From: Alphaproteobacteria bacterium
GTDB lineage: Bacteria; Pseudomonadota; Alphaproteobacteria; Reyranellales; Reyranellaceae
Direction of reading: 5' to 3'
Assembly (NCBI GenBank): GCA_017308235.1
Contig: JAFKFL010000013.1
Coordinates: forward strand, 186,001-250,000
Length of the DNA stretch: 64,000 nt
The position numbers were made by a program, and so were the translations under genes. Positions 9,073 through 17,153 of this stretch are shown here, in pieces; position 1 is the first letter of the stretch; every line of letters starts with the position of its first letter. The notes under the pieces were generated by a model. The model did not search any database and was not told where the DNA came from. It saw only the letters and a list, made by a program, of their open reading frames with translations.

Positions 9073-9683
9073 CACATCGTCTTGGCGGCGCGGTCTGCCC
9101 ATTCACGATCGTAAGTTTCACCGCCAACTCGTTCCTGGCTGAGCGCGGCAAGGATCTGTCCCGTCGTGGGCAGGCTCTTGGGATCGACGTGGCGGGCCGG
9201 GTTCCACAATTCCGATCGCACCAGGGCGCGGGCGCACTGGAAGTAGATCGTCTCGACCGCCATCACCATGACCGACCGCGGCGCCTTGTCTTCGACTGCG
9301 AAGGAGGCGAGCAGCGAAGGCTCGGCGCTGAGATGCGCGCGGCCGTTGACACGCACTGTGTTGCCATGACCGGGAATGAGGAACAGCAGGGCCACGCGCG
9401 GATCGCGCACGATGTTGCGCAGCGAGTCGATCCGGTTGTTGCCGCGCCGGTCAGGCAGCATCAGCGTCCGCTCGTCGTGGACGCGCACGAACCCCGGCTT
9501 GTCGCCGCGCGGCGAGCAATCGCGCCCTTCCGGGCCGCCCGTCGACAGCATCGCGAACGGTGAAGCCTCGATGTAGGCGCGATAGTGCGGCGCGATATAG
9601 CCCACCTCCTTCACGGTGGAGGCCTCGTTCGGCTGGCCGTACAGCGCTTCGAGCTCGGAAACAGTTGTGATGGTCTGGGACAT
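9069..9683 (-). CDS. PPOX-class FMN-binding flavoprotein
   Basis: A 204-aa protein of the pyridoxamine 5'-phosphate oxidase-like split-barrel class, MSMEG_1061-like subgroup. Characteristic segments are FAMLSTGGPEGRDCSPRGD (FMN-binding strand and loop) and LMLPDRRGNNRIDSLRNI, followed by VALLFLIPG. It binds FMN and probably acts as a general flavin reductase or oxidase on an unknown small molecule. The ATG at 9683 is preferred to a TTG at 9698. It lies 8 bases downstream of the PIN toxin gene, so transcription from the toxin-antitoxin promoter could extend into it. Confidence 0.85.
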   Translation of the reverse strand: MSQTITTVSELEALYGQPNEASTVKEVGYIAPHYRAYIEASPFAMLSTGGPEGRDCSPRGDKPGFVRVHDERTLMLPDRRGNNRIDSLRNIVRDPRVALLFLIPGHGNTVRVNGRAHLSAEPSLLASFAVEDKAPRSVMVMAVETIYFQCARALVRSELWNPARHVDPKSLPTTGQILAALSQERVGGETYDREWADRAAKTMW

Positions 9684-9691
9684 AGGCCTTT

Positions 9692-10078
9692 CTACCAAAG
9701 TCGTGTGACACCAAAACGATCGAAGACCCTTTCATTCGAAACCAGGGCAAGGCCATCGATCAAGGATTGGGCAATCAACATTCGATCGAATGGATCTCGA
9801 TGTGGTCCATCCAAAGCACCAGCGCGTTCAGCGTGTGCCATCGACAGAGCAAGTTGGTTAAATCCTTCGGCTGCTACGGCGCCAGTCACGTCCATGGCCA
9901 CCGCTGCGGCTTCCGGTAGCTTGCCGATCCTGAACTTTGTTGCGATTTCCCAGGCGGTTACCGCACTGACGAAGATGTCGTTGTCTTCGGACTCGATTGC
10001 CGCTCGGGCTTTTCTCGTCAAAGTCCGTTCGCCTGCCAGCCACCAGAGGAAGGCATGGGTATCGAGCAGAAGACGCAC
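9692..10078 (-). CDS. PIN-domain toxin of a type II toxin-antitoxin pair
   Basis: A 128-aa VapC-like PIN-domain ribonuclease. The acidic metal site is intact: D6 in LLLDTHAFLWW, E44 in SAVTAWEIATK, D95 and D98 in DPFDRMLIAQ. Start codon GTG 10078 is one base after the antitoxin stop, so the pair is translationally linked. Proteins of this subgroup usually pair with Phd/YefM-type antitoxins, as here. The likely action is Mg2+-dependent RNA cleavage when free of the antitoxin; the target RNA is unknown. Confidence 0.9.
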   Translation of the reverse strand: MRLLLDTHAFLWWLAGERTLTRKARAAIESEDNDIFVSAVTAWEIATKFRIGKLPEAAAVAMDVTGAVAAEGFNQLALSMAHAERAGALDGPHRDPFDRMLIAQSLIDGLALVSNERVFDRFGVTRLW

Positions 10079-10079
10079 C

Positions 10080-10313
10080 TCAACGGCCTTCCCAAAGCTT
10101 CAGCTCTTCTTCGGGCAGAGGCTCGAAGAATTCGGAGCCTACCTTTATCTTGCCCTTCAGACGGCCAAACTTGCGCTTGGGCTTTGGTGCCATCGGCACG
10201 ATTTTGGCGACAGCATCCTTGCCTCGGGCGAGTACGATCTCCTCGCCGCGTTCGGCGCGAGAGACGAGTTTCGAGAGGTTCGTCTTGGCCGCATGTATGG
10301 TGTAGGTCGCCAT
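10080..10313 (-). CDS. Phd/YefM family antitoxin
   Basis: A 77-aa protein. The N-terminal half ATYTIHAAKTNLSKLVSRAE followed by GEEIVLARGKDAVAKIVP is the Phd/YefM DNA-binding and dimerisation domain. The acidic, Pro- and Trp-containing tail (FFEPLPEEELKLWEGR) is the expected toxin-wrapping segment. It neutralises the adjacent PIN toxin and should repress its own operon through the perfect inverted repeat 8 bases upstream. The gene begins immediately downstream of the CoA-transferase gene on the same strand. No clear Shine-Dalgarno precedes the ATG. Confidence 0.9.
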   Translation of the reverse strand: MATYTIHAAKTNLSKLVSRAERGEEIVLARGKDAVAKIVPMAPKPKRKFGRLKGKIKVGSEFFEPLPEEELKLWEGR

Positions 10314-10320
10314 AAGAATA

Positions 10321-10345
10321 AATTAGCTAAGGAGATTAGCTAATT
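10321..10345. promoter_or_regulatory. Toxin-antitoxin operator (perfect inverted repeat)
   Basis: AATTAGCTAA-GGAGA-TTAGCTAATT: perfect 10-base arms with a 5-base spacer, ending 8 bases before the antitoxin start. Each arm contains the self-palindrome TTAGCTAA, so the site could take two antitoxin dimers. It is AT-rich against a high-GC background and its last base is the stop codon end of the CoA-transferase gene. Confidence 0.75.
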
Positions 10346-11721
10346 CAAGCCCACTGTGCCGGCGAAGTACCAAGCGGTTCGGCGGGTTTGGCGTAGAAGG
10401 CGGGAGTGTCGCTGAACTGTATGACGGGTTTGAGATGGCGCAGACGGCCGAGCGGGCCGTCGCTTTCCATCAGGAGCTTGGCAAGCTCGGCATCGGAAAG
10501 CTCGGCAGCGCCCGCGGATGCGTCGACGGTGCCAAGGCTTGCGAGCCAGTGCGCCACCTGCACCAGCGACACGCGCACCAGCCACGAGCCGCCGTGTTCG
10601 ATCTGGCGGGCGAGGGCGGCCATGGCGCCAAGCGCACCGAGATAGCCAGCGATATAGTCGAGGGCCTGGACGGGCAGGTTGCGCGGCACGGCCAACGAGC
10701 CTTGCGTGGCAGCGAGGCCCGTGACGTTCTGCACGATCGAATCGAAGCCGCGTCGTGTGGCCCACGGCCCTTCGTGGCCGTAGGCGCAAATGCTGACGCA
10801 GACGATGCCGGGCCGCAGTGCCGCGACTTGCTCCGGTGCGAAGCCGCGCGCAGCGAGCGTGCCGGGCCGATAACCTTGAGTGAAGACGTTGGCCTCGCGG
10901 ATGAGGCATTTCAGCGTTTCGACGCTGGAGGTCTCGCGCAGGTCGATCCACGTGCAGCGTTTGCCGTGTCCGGTGTCCATCAGGAGCTCGGCCTGATAGG
11001 GCAGGTGGGGTGCGGCGACATGCAAAACGTCGGCGCCATTCTCTGCCAGCACCCGGCCGCTGGTGGGACCGGCCAGCACGCGCGTGAGATCGAGCACGCG
11101 TATGCCCGACAACGGACGGTCGCCCTTGGTGAGCGCTCGTGCCGGCGCCTCGCCGATCTTCACCATGTCGATCAGGGGCAGCCTCGCGATGGCGACGCCG
11201 TGCGGATGGGCGTTCCACTCGTCTCTGCTGCGCGTCAGGCCGCCGACACAGCCGCCCGATGCGATCGCCTCTTCGAGCGCGAGGCCATCCCATTTGGCGA
11301 CGGCAGCCGCCAGCGCCTCTTTGCTGTCGGTGGCGGCGCCTGTGATGCGCAGGGCACCCGCGCGATGGTGCGGATGGTTGGTATGGATGAACATGTGCCG
11401 GCCATCGCGGGTCGGGTAGTGGCCGGTGAGCGGATCCCACGAGACCGGCTTCTCGCCATTGCGCCGCACGTAGGTATTGGAGCGCAGCGAGGCGACAGCC
11501 GCATGCCGGCCGACGCTCACCGCTTGCGGCTTGCCGGTCCGCAGGCGCCAAAGATCGGATACGGCGAGTCCCACGGCGCCCAGCGCCGCAGCGCCGGCAT
11601 CGGCGATGCGCCAGGGCGTGCGCAAGACGGGATCGCCGCTGCCAGTGATCTCAAGCCTGTCGTCCTCGCGCCTTTGACGTCCGAGAAGCGACAGAATGTC
11701 GTAGCTCAGGGTGCTGCGCAT
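10345..11721 (-). CDS. CaiB/BaiF family CoA-transferase with extra N-terminal domain
   Basis: A 458-aa class III CoA-transferase. The motif that normally opens these proteins (PLSGIRVLDLTRVLAGP, then GADVLHVAAP) begins only at residue 203. The catalytic Asp is D355 in VQALDYIAGYLGA. The first 200 residues look like the second half of the same fold (RHAAVASLR, then HYPTRDGRHMFIHTN around 100-114), so domain order appears permuted or duplicated. It transfers CoA between carboxylic acids; the substrates are unknown. ATG 11721 overlaps the alpha/beta hydrolase stop by one base (TGATG). Confidence 0.85.
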   Translation of the reverse strand: MRSTLSYDILSLLGRQRREDDRLEITGSGDPVLRTPWRIADAGAAALGAVGLAVSDLWRLRTGKPQAVSVGRHAAVASLRSNTYVRRNGEKPVSWDPLTGHYPTRDGRHMFIHTNHPHHRAGALRITGAATDSKEALAAAVAKWDGLALEEAIASGGCVGGLTRSRDEWNAHPHGVAIARLPLIDMVKIGEAPARALTKGDRPLSGIRVLDLTRVLAGPTSGRVLAENGADVLHVAAPHLPYQAELLMDTGHGKRCTWIDLRETSSVETLKCLIREANVFTQGYRPGTLAARGFAPEQVAALRPGIVCVSICAYGHEGPWATRRGFDSIVQNVTGLAATQGSLAVPRNLPVQALDYIAGYLGALGAMAALARQIEHGGSWLVRVSLVQVAHWLASLGTVDASAGAAELSDAELAKLLMESDGPLGRLRHLKPVIQFSDTPAFYAKPAEPLGTSPAQWA

Positions 11722-12431
11722 CAGCTCGCCATGATCCGGGTCAGGAGCGCCATCAGTACATCGGGGGAGGTGATGTGCGGATTATGGCTGGCGTCGATCT
11801 CGTGATAGCTCCAGCCGGTTTCGTTCTTGGCGCGCTCGCCGAATTGGCGGAACACGTCTCCCGGTCCGTTTTTCGTGGCGTAGATGTAATGGCGCGGTGG
11901 GGGAGGCGCCTTCGACTCGAGCCTGATCTTCTGCTCGAACGTCTTGAGCGGTTGCGGCCGGCGCCGCGGCATGGCCCAGGCCTGGTCCTCGGGTGACGTG
12001 TCAGGCGGCATGGGGTTGATGGGGATGCTCGAGCCGTCGCCTTCCTCCTTGGCTCCGGCCTGCATGTTCGCGGTTGCCTTGGGACCCACGAGGTCGAACA
12101 GGCTTTGTCCGTCTTTGGGCGCAAAGGCGTCGAGATAGATGACCTTGGCGATGCGTTCTCGCGCCTTGTCGACCACGCCGGTCGCCACCATGCCGCCATA
12201 GGAATGGCCGATCAGGACGACGTCCTTCAGATCCTCGAACTCGAGGACGCCGACGACGTCCTGGATGTGCGTGGAGAGATCGATGTCAGGGCGTGCCAGG
12301 TGCTCGCGCTGGCCAAGGCCCGTGTAAGTTGGCGAAAAGAACTCGTCGCCGGCCGCCCGGAAAAGCGGCCGCATCTTCTTCCAGGCCCAAGCCGCCGACC
12401 AGGCGCCATGCGCCAAGACAATAGTTGCCAT
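11721..12431 (-). CDS. Alpha/beta hydrolase (esterase-like)
   Basis: A 236-aa alpha/beta hydrolase. It shows LAHGAWSAAWAWKK with the oxyanion HG at residues 7-9, nucleophile Ser in IGHSYGGMV (about residue 82), an acidic residue in YLDAFAPKDG and a His in DASHNPHITSP near the C-terminus. It resembles small plant-type esterases such as salicylate esterase. ATG 12431 has a strong AGGAGG nearby; the open frame extends to 12917 but overlaps feoA and lacks family similarity there. It is co-transcribed with the CoA-transferase and divergent from feoA. Confidence 0.85.
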   Translation of the reverse strand: MATIVLAHGAWSAAWAWKKMRPLFRAAGDEFFSPTYTGLGQREHLARPDIDLSTHIQDVVGVLEFEDLKDVVLIGHSYGGMVATGVVDKARERIAKVIYLDAFAPKDGQSLFDLVGPKATANMQAGAKEEGDGSSIPINPMPPDTSPEDQAWAMPRRRPQPLKTFEQKIRLESKAPPPPRHYIYATKNGPGDVFRQFGERAKNETGWSYHEIDASHNPHITSPDVLMALLTRIMAS

Positions 12432-12468
12432 GCCTCCCCCTCCTGTTACTGGCGGCGACCTCACCTGA

Positions 12469-12497
12469 ATGCTATTACGAAGCACTCGCAATAGCAT
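12469..12497. promoter_or_regulatory. Inverted repeat in the divergent hydrolase/feoA promoter region
   Basis: ATGCTATTACG and CGCAATAGCAT form 11-base arms with one mismatch around a 7-base centre, in the 71-base gap between the divergent hydrolase and feoA genes. The site ends 5 bases before the feoA ATG. TAGCAT within each arm could serve as a -10 element on either strand. An iron-responsive regulator is plausible because of feoAB, but the site does not match a Fur or Irr consensus that I can name. Confidence 0.45.
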
Positions 12498-12502
12498 GAG
12501 CC

Positions 12503-12802
12503 ATGCCTGACCAAACCATCTTCCGCCATCGCACCATAGCATTGGGCGACGCCCCGGTGGGCTATCGCGGCCTAATCGTTGCACTCGATATGAATGGAGC
12601 TTCGGATGCCGGCCTGCCTGGATCGGAGCTGGAGCGCCGCCTGATCGAGCTTGGCTTTGTTGAAGGCGCCCAGGTGGAGCTATTGCATCAAGGCCTGTTT
12701 GGGGGCGATCCGATCGCCGTGCGGGTGGCCGCTTCGACCATTGCTCTGCGCCGGCGCGAAGCGAAGGCCGTGCTCGTTTCGGTCGGAGAGGGTGTCCCGT
12801 GA
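12503..12802 (+). CDS. feoA: Ferrous iron transport protein A
   Basis: A 99-aa protein with an SH3-like FeoA domain covering residues 25-97 (LERRLIELGFVEGAQVELLHQG, then DPIAVRVAASTIALRRREA). It is the small cytoplasmic partner of FeoB. The ATG at 12503 has no Shine-Dalgarno and the inverted repeat ends just upstream, so the message may be leaderless or very short-leadered. Its TGA overlaps the GTG start of feoB (GTGA). A stop lies shortly upstream in frame, which leaves no longer start. Confidence 0.9.
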   Translation: MPDQTIFRHRTIALGDAPVGYRGLIVALDMNGASDAGLPGSELERRLIELGFVEGAQVELLHQGLFGGDPIAVRVAASTIALRRREAKAVLVSVGEGVP

Positions 12803-14718
12803 ACGGCTCAGTGGATCTTGCGCCACCTCCGGGAGCGCCCGGTCCACTGTCGTCGCAATCGGCGCGCGTTGTAGCGCTGGTCGGCAATCCCAATTGCGGA
12901 AAGACGGCACTCTTCAATGCGTTGACCGGCAGCCGCCAGAAGGTCGCGAACTATCCAGGCGTCACGGTCGAGAAGAAGACCGGCCAGCTCACGACGCCGG
13001 GGGGCCGCGCGATCCGGATCGTCGACCTGCCTGGGACCTACTCGCTCCGCGCCCGCTCGCCCGATGAGGAGATCACGCGCGATGTCGTGCTGGGGCGACT
13101 CAGCGGCGACGTCACGCCCGACCTGATCGTCTGCGTGGCCGATGCGTCGAACCTGCGCCTGGCGCTGCGGCTGGTCCTCGAGCTCAAACGAGTCGGCCGG
13201 CCGGTGCTGCTATCGCTCAACATGATGGATATCGCCCGCAAGCGCGGCATCGACATCGACGTCGAGAAGCTCTCAGCGGCTCTCGGCTTGCCCGTCGTGA
13301 GTTCCGTCGCGGTGCGCCGCGGTGGCACCGAAGGTCTGCTGGCCGAGCTCGACCGTGTCCTCAGCCGCGAGATGGCGCACCAGCCGTCCGATTGGCATGC
13401 GCCCGATGCCCGCGAACTGCGGGGCACGCAGCGCGAAGCCGATCGCCTGTTGCAGCTGGTGCTGCGCAACGAAGGCCGGCTCGATCCCGGCACGGCGAAG
13501 GCCGACGCCATCCTGCTTCATCCCGTCGCAGGGATCGTGATCCTGCTCGCCATCCTGTTCGTGATGTTCCAGGCGGTCTTTGCCTGGGCGCGGCCGCTGA
13601 TGGACCTGATCTCCGACGGCTTCACCTGGTTCGGCGCGCTGGTCGGATCGGCGCCATTGCCGGAGGTGCTGCGCAGCTTCCTGAAGGACGGCGTGATTGC
13701 GGGCGTGGGCAGCGTGATCGTTTTCCTGCCGCAGATCATCATCCTGTTCTTCTTCATCCTGCTGCTGGAAGACCTGGGCTACATGGCCCGGGCGGCCTTC
13801 CTGATGGACAAGATCATGGGTGGCGCGGGCCTGCACGGCCGCGCTTTCATCCCGTTGCTGTCTTCGTTCGCCTGCGCCATTCCGGGCATCATGGCCACGC
13901 GCGTGATCGACGATCGGCGCGACCGTTTGACCACCATCCTGGTCGCGCCACTGATGACCTGCTCGGCGCGCATTCCTGTCTATACCCTGATCATCTCCGC
14001 GTTCATTCCTGATCGCGAGGTCTGGGGGTTCGTCGGCCTGCAGGGGCTGGTGATGTTCGGCCTTTACGCCTGCGGCATCGTGGGGGCGCTCACCGTCTCG
14101 TTCGTGGTCAAACGACTCTTCTGGCGGACCACGGCGGGCGAGCCCTTCATGCTGGAACTGCCCGACTACAAGATCCCGCAGGCCAAGAGCCTGGCGCTGG
14201 GCATCTGGGCCCGCGCGCTCGCCTTCCTGAAGCGCGCCGGCACGACGATCCTGTCGATGATGATCCTGATCTGGGTGCTGGCCTCGTTCCCGACGCCTCC
14301 AGAGGGCGCCACCGAACCCGCGATCGACTACAGCTTCGCTGCGACGATCGGCCATGCGATCGAGCCGGTGACGAAGCCGCTGGGCTTCAACTGGCAGATC
14401 AATGTGGCGCTAATCCCCGGCATGGCGGCGCGCGAGGTTGCAGTTGGTGCGCTGGGCACGATCTATGCCATCGACGGCGGTGAGGAGGCAGCGGAGAAGA
14501 TCGGCCAGGTGCTGACCGGCCAATGGAGTCTTGCGACCGCACTGGCGCTGCTTGCCTGGTACATTTTCGCGCCACAGTGCGCCTCGACACTTGCTGTCAT
14601 CCGCCGCGAGACGGGCGGCTGGAAATGGATGGCGGTGACCTTTTTCTACATGTTGGCGCTCGCCTATGCGGCGGCGCTGCTGGTCTACCAGGTCGCGACA
14701 GCGCTCGGCGCGGGCTGA
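12799..14718 (+). CDS. feoB: Ferrous iron transporter B
   Basis: A 639-aa GTP-dependent Fe2+ transporter of the inner membrane. The N-terminal G domain has G1 GNPNCGKT (29-36), G3 DLPGTYSL and G4 NMMD; the membrane part follows from about residue 240 with the Gate motifs FACAIPGIMATR and PLMTCSARIPVY, including the conserved Cys. It is shorter than the E. coli protein (about 770 aa), mainly in the C-terminal region, as in several alphaproteobacterial FeoB proteins. Start GTG 12799 overlaps the feoA stop. No recognisable feoC follows. Confidence 0.95.
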   Translation: MNGSVDLAPPPGAPGPLSSQSARVVALVGNPNCGKTALFNALTGSRQKVANYPGVTVEKKTGQLTTPGGRAIRIVDLPGTYSLRARSPDEEITRDVVLGRLSGDVTPDLIVCVADASNLRLALRLVLELKRVGRPVLLSLNMMDIARKRGIDIDVEKLSAALGLPVVSSVAVRRGGTEGLLAELDRVLSREMAHQPSDWHAPDARELRGTQREADRLLQLVLRNEGRLDPGTAKADAILLHPVAGIVILLAILFVMFQAVFAWARPLMDLISDGFTWFGALVGSAPLPEVLRSFLKDGVIAGVGSVIVFLPQIIILFFFILLLEDLGYMARAAFLMDKIMGGAGLHGRAFIPLLSSFACAIPGIMATRVIDDRRDRLTTILVAPLMTCSARIPVYTLIISAFIPDREVWGFVGLQGLVMFGLYACGIVGALTVSFVVKRLFWRTTAGEPFMLELPDYKIPQAKSLALGIWARALAFLKRAGTTILSMMILIWVLASFPTPPEGATEPAIDYSFAATIGHAIEPVTKPLGFNWQINVALIPGMAAREVAVGALGTIYAIDGGEEAAEKIGQVLTGQWSLATALALLAWYIFAPQCASTLAVIRRETGGWKWMAVTFFYMLALAYAAALLVYQVATALGAG

Positions 14719-14833
14719 ACATCAGCCACACTGCGAGAAATTGCATTGTCAGGCCGAGATTTCTTCCACTGCAAGGGAAAGACGTTCGACAGCTTTTCTG
14801 CTATGCGCTACCCCGCCTGCCGGGGGATGCGGC

Positions 14834-15052
14834 ATGGGGAAACGGGTGAACGAACCCAGCGTGAAAGAGCAGGTGCGGGCGTTGCTCGACCGGCTGCCTG
14901 ATGATTGTACTTTCGCCGACGTGCAACGGGCCATCGCCGTACTCATGTGGCCCAAGCCGGACGACGGCGAACCCGGGGCGCCGGCGCGGCCGTCGGCCGA
15001 AGAGGTGAAGCGCCGGCTGCGCGAGTGGCTGAAGTCGGAGAAGGACGGATGA
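14834..15052 (+). CDS. Small hypothetical protein coupled to a crotonase
   Basis: A 72-aa protein that I do not recognise. The N-terminal half VKEQVRALLDRLPDDCTFADV is helical and resembles the short N-terminal motif of many small antitoxin-like or regulatory proteins; the middle is Pro/Gly/Ala-rich; the end is a charged helix (EEVKRRLREWLKSEKDG). The TGA overlaps the ATG of the following crotonase (ATGA). It is 115 bases after feoB, in a position where feoC would be expected, but it shows no FeoC winged-helix or cysteine pattern. GTG 14846 is an alternative start. Confidence 0.6.
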   Translation: MGKRVNEPSVKEQVRALLDRLPDDCTFADVQRAIAVLMWPKPDDGEPGAPARPSAEEVKRRLREWLKSEKDG

Positions 15053-15876
15053 AGGATCGCGTTTCGATCGATCTCAAGGACGGTGTCGCCGATGTCCGGC
15101 TGATCCGTGCCGACAAGATGAACGCGCTCGATCCGGCAATGTTCGAGGGCATCATCGAAGCCGGTGCCAAGCTTGCCGACATGAAAGGCCTGCGCGCTGT
15201 CGTGCTGTCGGGCGAGGGCAAGGCCTTCTGCGCCGGCCTCGACATGGGCAGCTTCGCCGCCATAAAGGATGCCAAGGATCAGGCCAATGGCCAGGGGGGC
15301 GACAAGGTGCCGGGCGTGCGCGACCTCACCCGGCGCACACATGGCATCGCCAACCGTCCGCAACAGTGCGCCTGGGTATGGCGCACCTTGCCCGTGCCAG
15401 TGATCGCCGCAGTGCATGGCGTCGCCTTCGGTGGCGGCTTTCAGATCGCCCTCGGCGCCGACATTCGCTACGCCACGGCCGATGCGCGCTTCTCGGTGAT
15501 GGAGATCAAGTGGGGACTCGTCCCCGACCTCGCCGGCACGCAGCTCATGCGCCATCTCGCGCGTGAGGACGTCGTGCGCGAGCTCACCTATACCGGCCGC
15601 ATCTTTGCGGGCGAAGAGGCCGAGAAGCTGGGCTTCGTGACGCGCATCGTCGCCGATCCGCGTGCCGCCGCCCTCGAAACGGCGCGCGAAATCGCCGCCA
15701 AGAGCCCCGACGCGGTCCGGGCGGCCAAGCGCCTGCTCAATCTTGCCGTCGCCTCGGACGCCGCGGCCGGGCTGATGGCCGAGTCGGTCGAGCAGCAGAA
15801 GCTGATCGGCTCGCCGAACCAGCTCGAGGCCGTGATGTCGAACCTGCAGAAGCGCGTCGCGAGCTACATGGATTGA
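15049..15876 (+). CDS. Enoyl-CoA hydratase/isomerase family protein
   Basis: A 275-aa crotonase-fold protein. The CoA-binding strand LSGEGKAFCAGLDMGSF and the oxyanion loop VHGVAFGGGFQIALGADIRYA are intact. SVMEIKWGLVPDLAG holds the Glu at the usual hydratase/isomerase position and an Asp in the next turn, as in dienoyl-CoA isomerase-like members. It acts on acyl-CoA thioesters in the cytoplasm. The ATG at 15049 overlaps the preceding small gene. The next gene, a glycosyltransferase, starts inside its stop (TTGA). Exact substrate unknown. Confidence 0.88.
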   Translation: MKDRVSIDLKDGVADVRLIRADKMNALDPAMFEGIIEAGAKLADMKGLRAVVLSGEGKAFCAGLDMGSFAAIKDAKDQANGQGGDKVPGVRDLTRRTHGIANRPQQCAWVWRTLPVPVIAAVHGVAFGGGFQIALGADIRYATADARFSVMEIKWGLVPDLAGTQLMRHLAREDVVRELTYTGRIFAGEEAEKLGFVTRIVADPRAAALETAREIAAKSPDAVRAAKRLLNLAVASDAAAGLMAESVEQQKLIGSPNQLEAVMSNLQKRVASYMD

Positions 15877-17153
15877 ATGCCGTGACGCGCGAGGTCCTCA
15901 TCATCGATCCGTCGTTACGGTCCGCCGACGGGCATCATCTCGGCGTCCTCCAGCGTTTCCGGACCGAGCTCGCCAAGCTCCAGCTGGACAGCGTGACGCT
16001 CGCTTCGCTTCATATGTCTGAGGCGTTCAGCCGCGAGGCGGACCTCATTCCGACGTTCGAGAAGTCGATCTATTATCGCTCGCAATGGACGCGCGAGGAG
16101 CTGGACGAAGGCGCACAGATATTCTGTGCTGATCTGCGCTCCAAAATGCGTGGGCTGCGTCTTCGCCCCGACATCATGATCTTTCCGGCCGCCGACCAGG
16201 CCACTGTTCTGGGATTGGCGCAGTACCTCGAACGCTACAGGCTGCGGAAGGCTCCCCAGATCCTGCTGTGGCTCATGATGGCGCCGCACTACAGGAAAGC
16301 GATCGACGATCCGTCCGTGGCGCCGCTCCTCGGCGAATACGAGGACGCGTTCGCCGCCTTGCGTCGGGTCGTCTCGGACGATTCTCGTATTCATGTCTGC
16401 TGCGAGACCGAGGCGATGGCGGCGGCCTACCAGCGCCATATCGGACTGGAGATCGAAACCGTCATCGTTCACAAGCTGATCGAGAGGCCACGGGAACGGC
16501 GCATTCGGCGGCCGGGAGATCGCATCAGGCTCCTCTGTGCCGGCAACGCCAATGCCGCCAAAGGCTACTCCCTGCTGGCAGGCGCGATCGAACGTCTCAA
16601 TCGCCAACGCAACGATCTCGAGTTCTTGATCCACGGCACTGTGGAGCAGACGGACAATCCGGAAGGAAAGCGGGAGCTTCAGCGTCTGGCCGAGCTCGCG
16701 CCGAACGTGAAGGTTCGGACGGATGTCTTCTCGACCGAGGATTATCTGGCCTGGCTCGCGCAAGCCGATCTCCTGCTGCAGCCTTACGATCCGGAGGTCT
16801 ACCGGACGCGCGGTTCGGGCGTCTTCGCCGAGGCCGTGAAGCTCGGTATTCCCGTCGTCGCCACCAAGGGCTGCGACTTTTCCCGAGCGGCGATCGAGCA
16901 AGGTCGGGGCGTGGGCATGGACGCGTTTACCAATGAGGGTCTCGTGCAGGCGGTGCTCGTCGCGGCGGATCGGCTCGACGAGATCTCCGCGCGCGCCGCA
17001 AGCTTCGCGGTCAGCCTCGGCGTCGACCGGAGCCTGGAAACACTGCTGGCGCGGACAGTCGCAGCCGCGGAGGAGCCACGCGGCTGGCTCAAGAAGGCGT
17101 TCAAGCGTTACGTCGGCCAGCGGCCTCCGGGTGTCGCTACAGTCCCCCGATGA
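15873..17153 (+). CDS. Glycosyltransferase, GT-B fold (GT4-like)
   Basis: A 426-aa protein with two Rossmann-like halves. The second half has RLLCAGNANAAKGYSLLAGAI, a strand-turn typical for the donor-site domain, followed by DLLLQPYDPEVYRTRGSGVFAEAVKLGIPVVAT, the pattern for nucleotide-sugar binding in GT4 enzymes (usual E-x7-E partly kept). It may decorate a surface polysaccharide or lipid, but no polysaccharide genes adjoin. The TTG at 15873 gives a 4-base overlap with the crotonase stop; GTG 15882 is an alternative. Its own TGA overlaps the next ATG. Confidence 0.75.
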   Translation: MNAVTREVLIIDPSLRSADGHHLGVLQRFRTELAKLQLDSVTLASLHMSEAFSREADLIPTFEKSIYYRSQWTREELDEGAQIFCADLRSKMRGLRLRPDIMIFPAADQATVLGLAQYLERYRLRKAPQILLWLMMAPHYRKAIDDPSVAPLLGEYEDAFAALRRVVSDDSRIHVCCETEAMAAAYQRHIGLEIETVIVHKLIERPRERRIRRPGDRIRLLCAGNANAAKGYSLLAGAIERLNRQRNDLEFLIHGTVEQTDNPEGKRELQRLAELAPNVKVRTDVFSTEDYLAWLAQADLLLQPYDPEVYRTRGSGVFAEAVKLGIPVVATKGCDFSRAAIEQGRGVGMDAFTNEGLVQAVLVAADRLDEISARAASFAVSLGVDRSLETLLARTVAAAEEPRGWLKKAFKRYVGQRPPGVATVPR

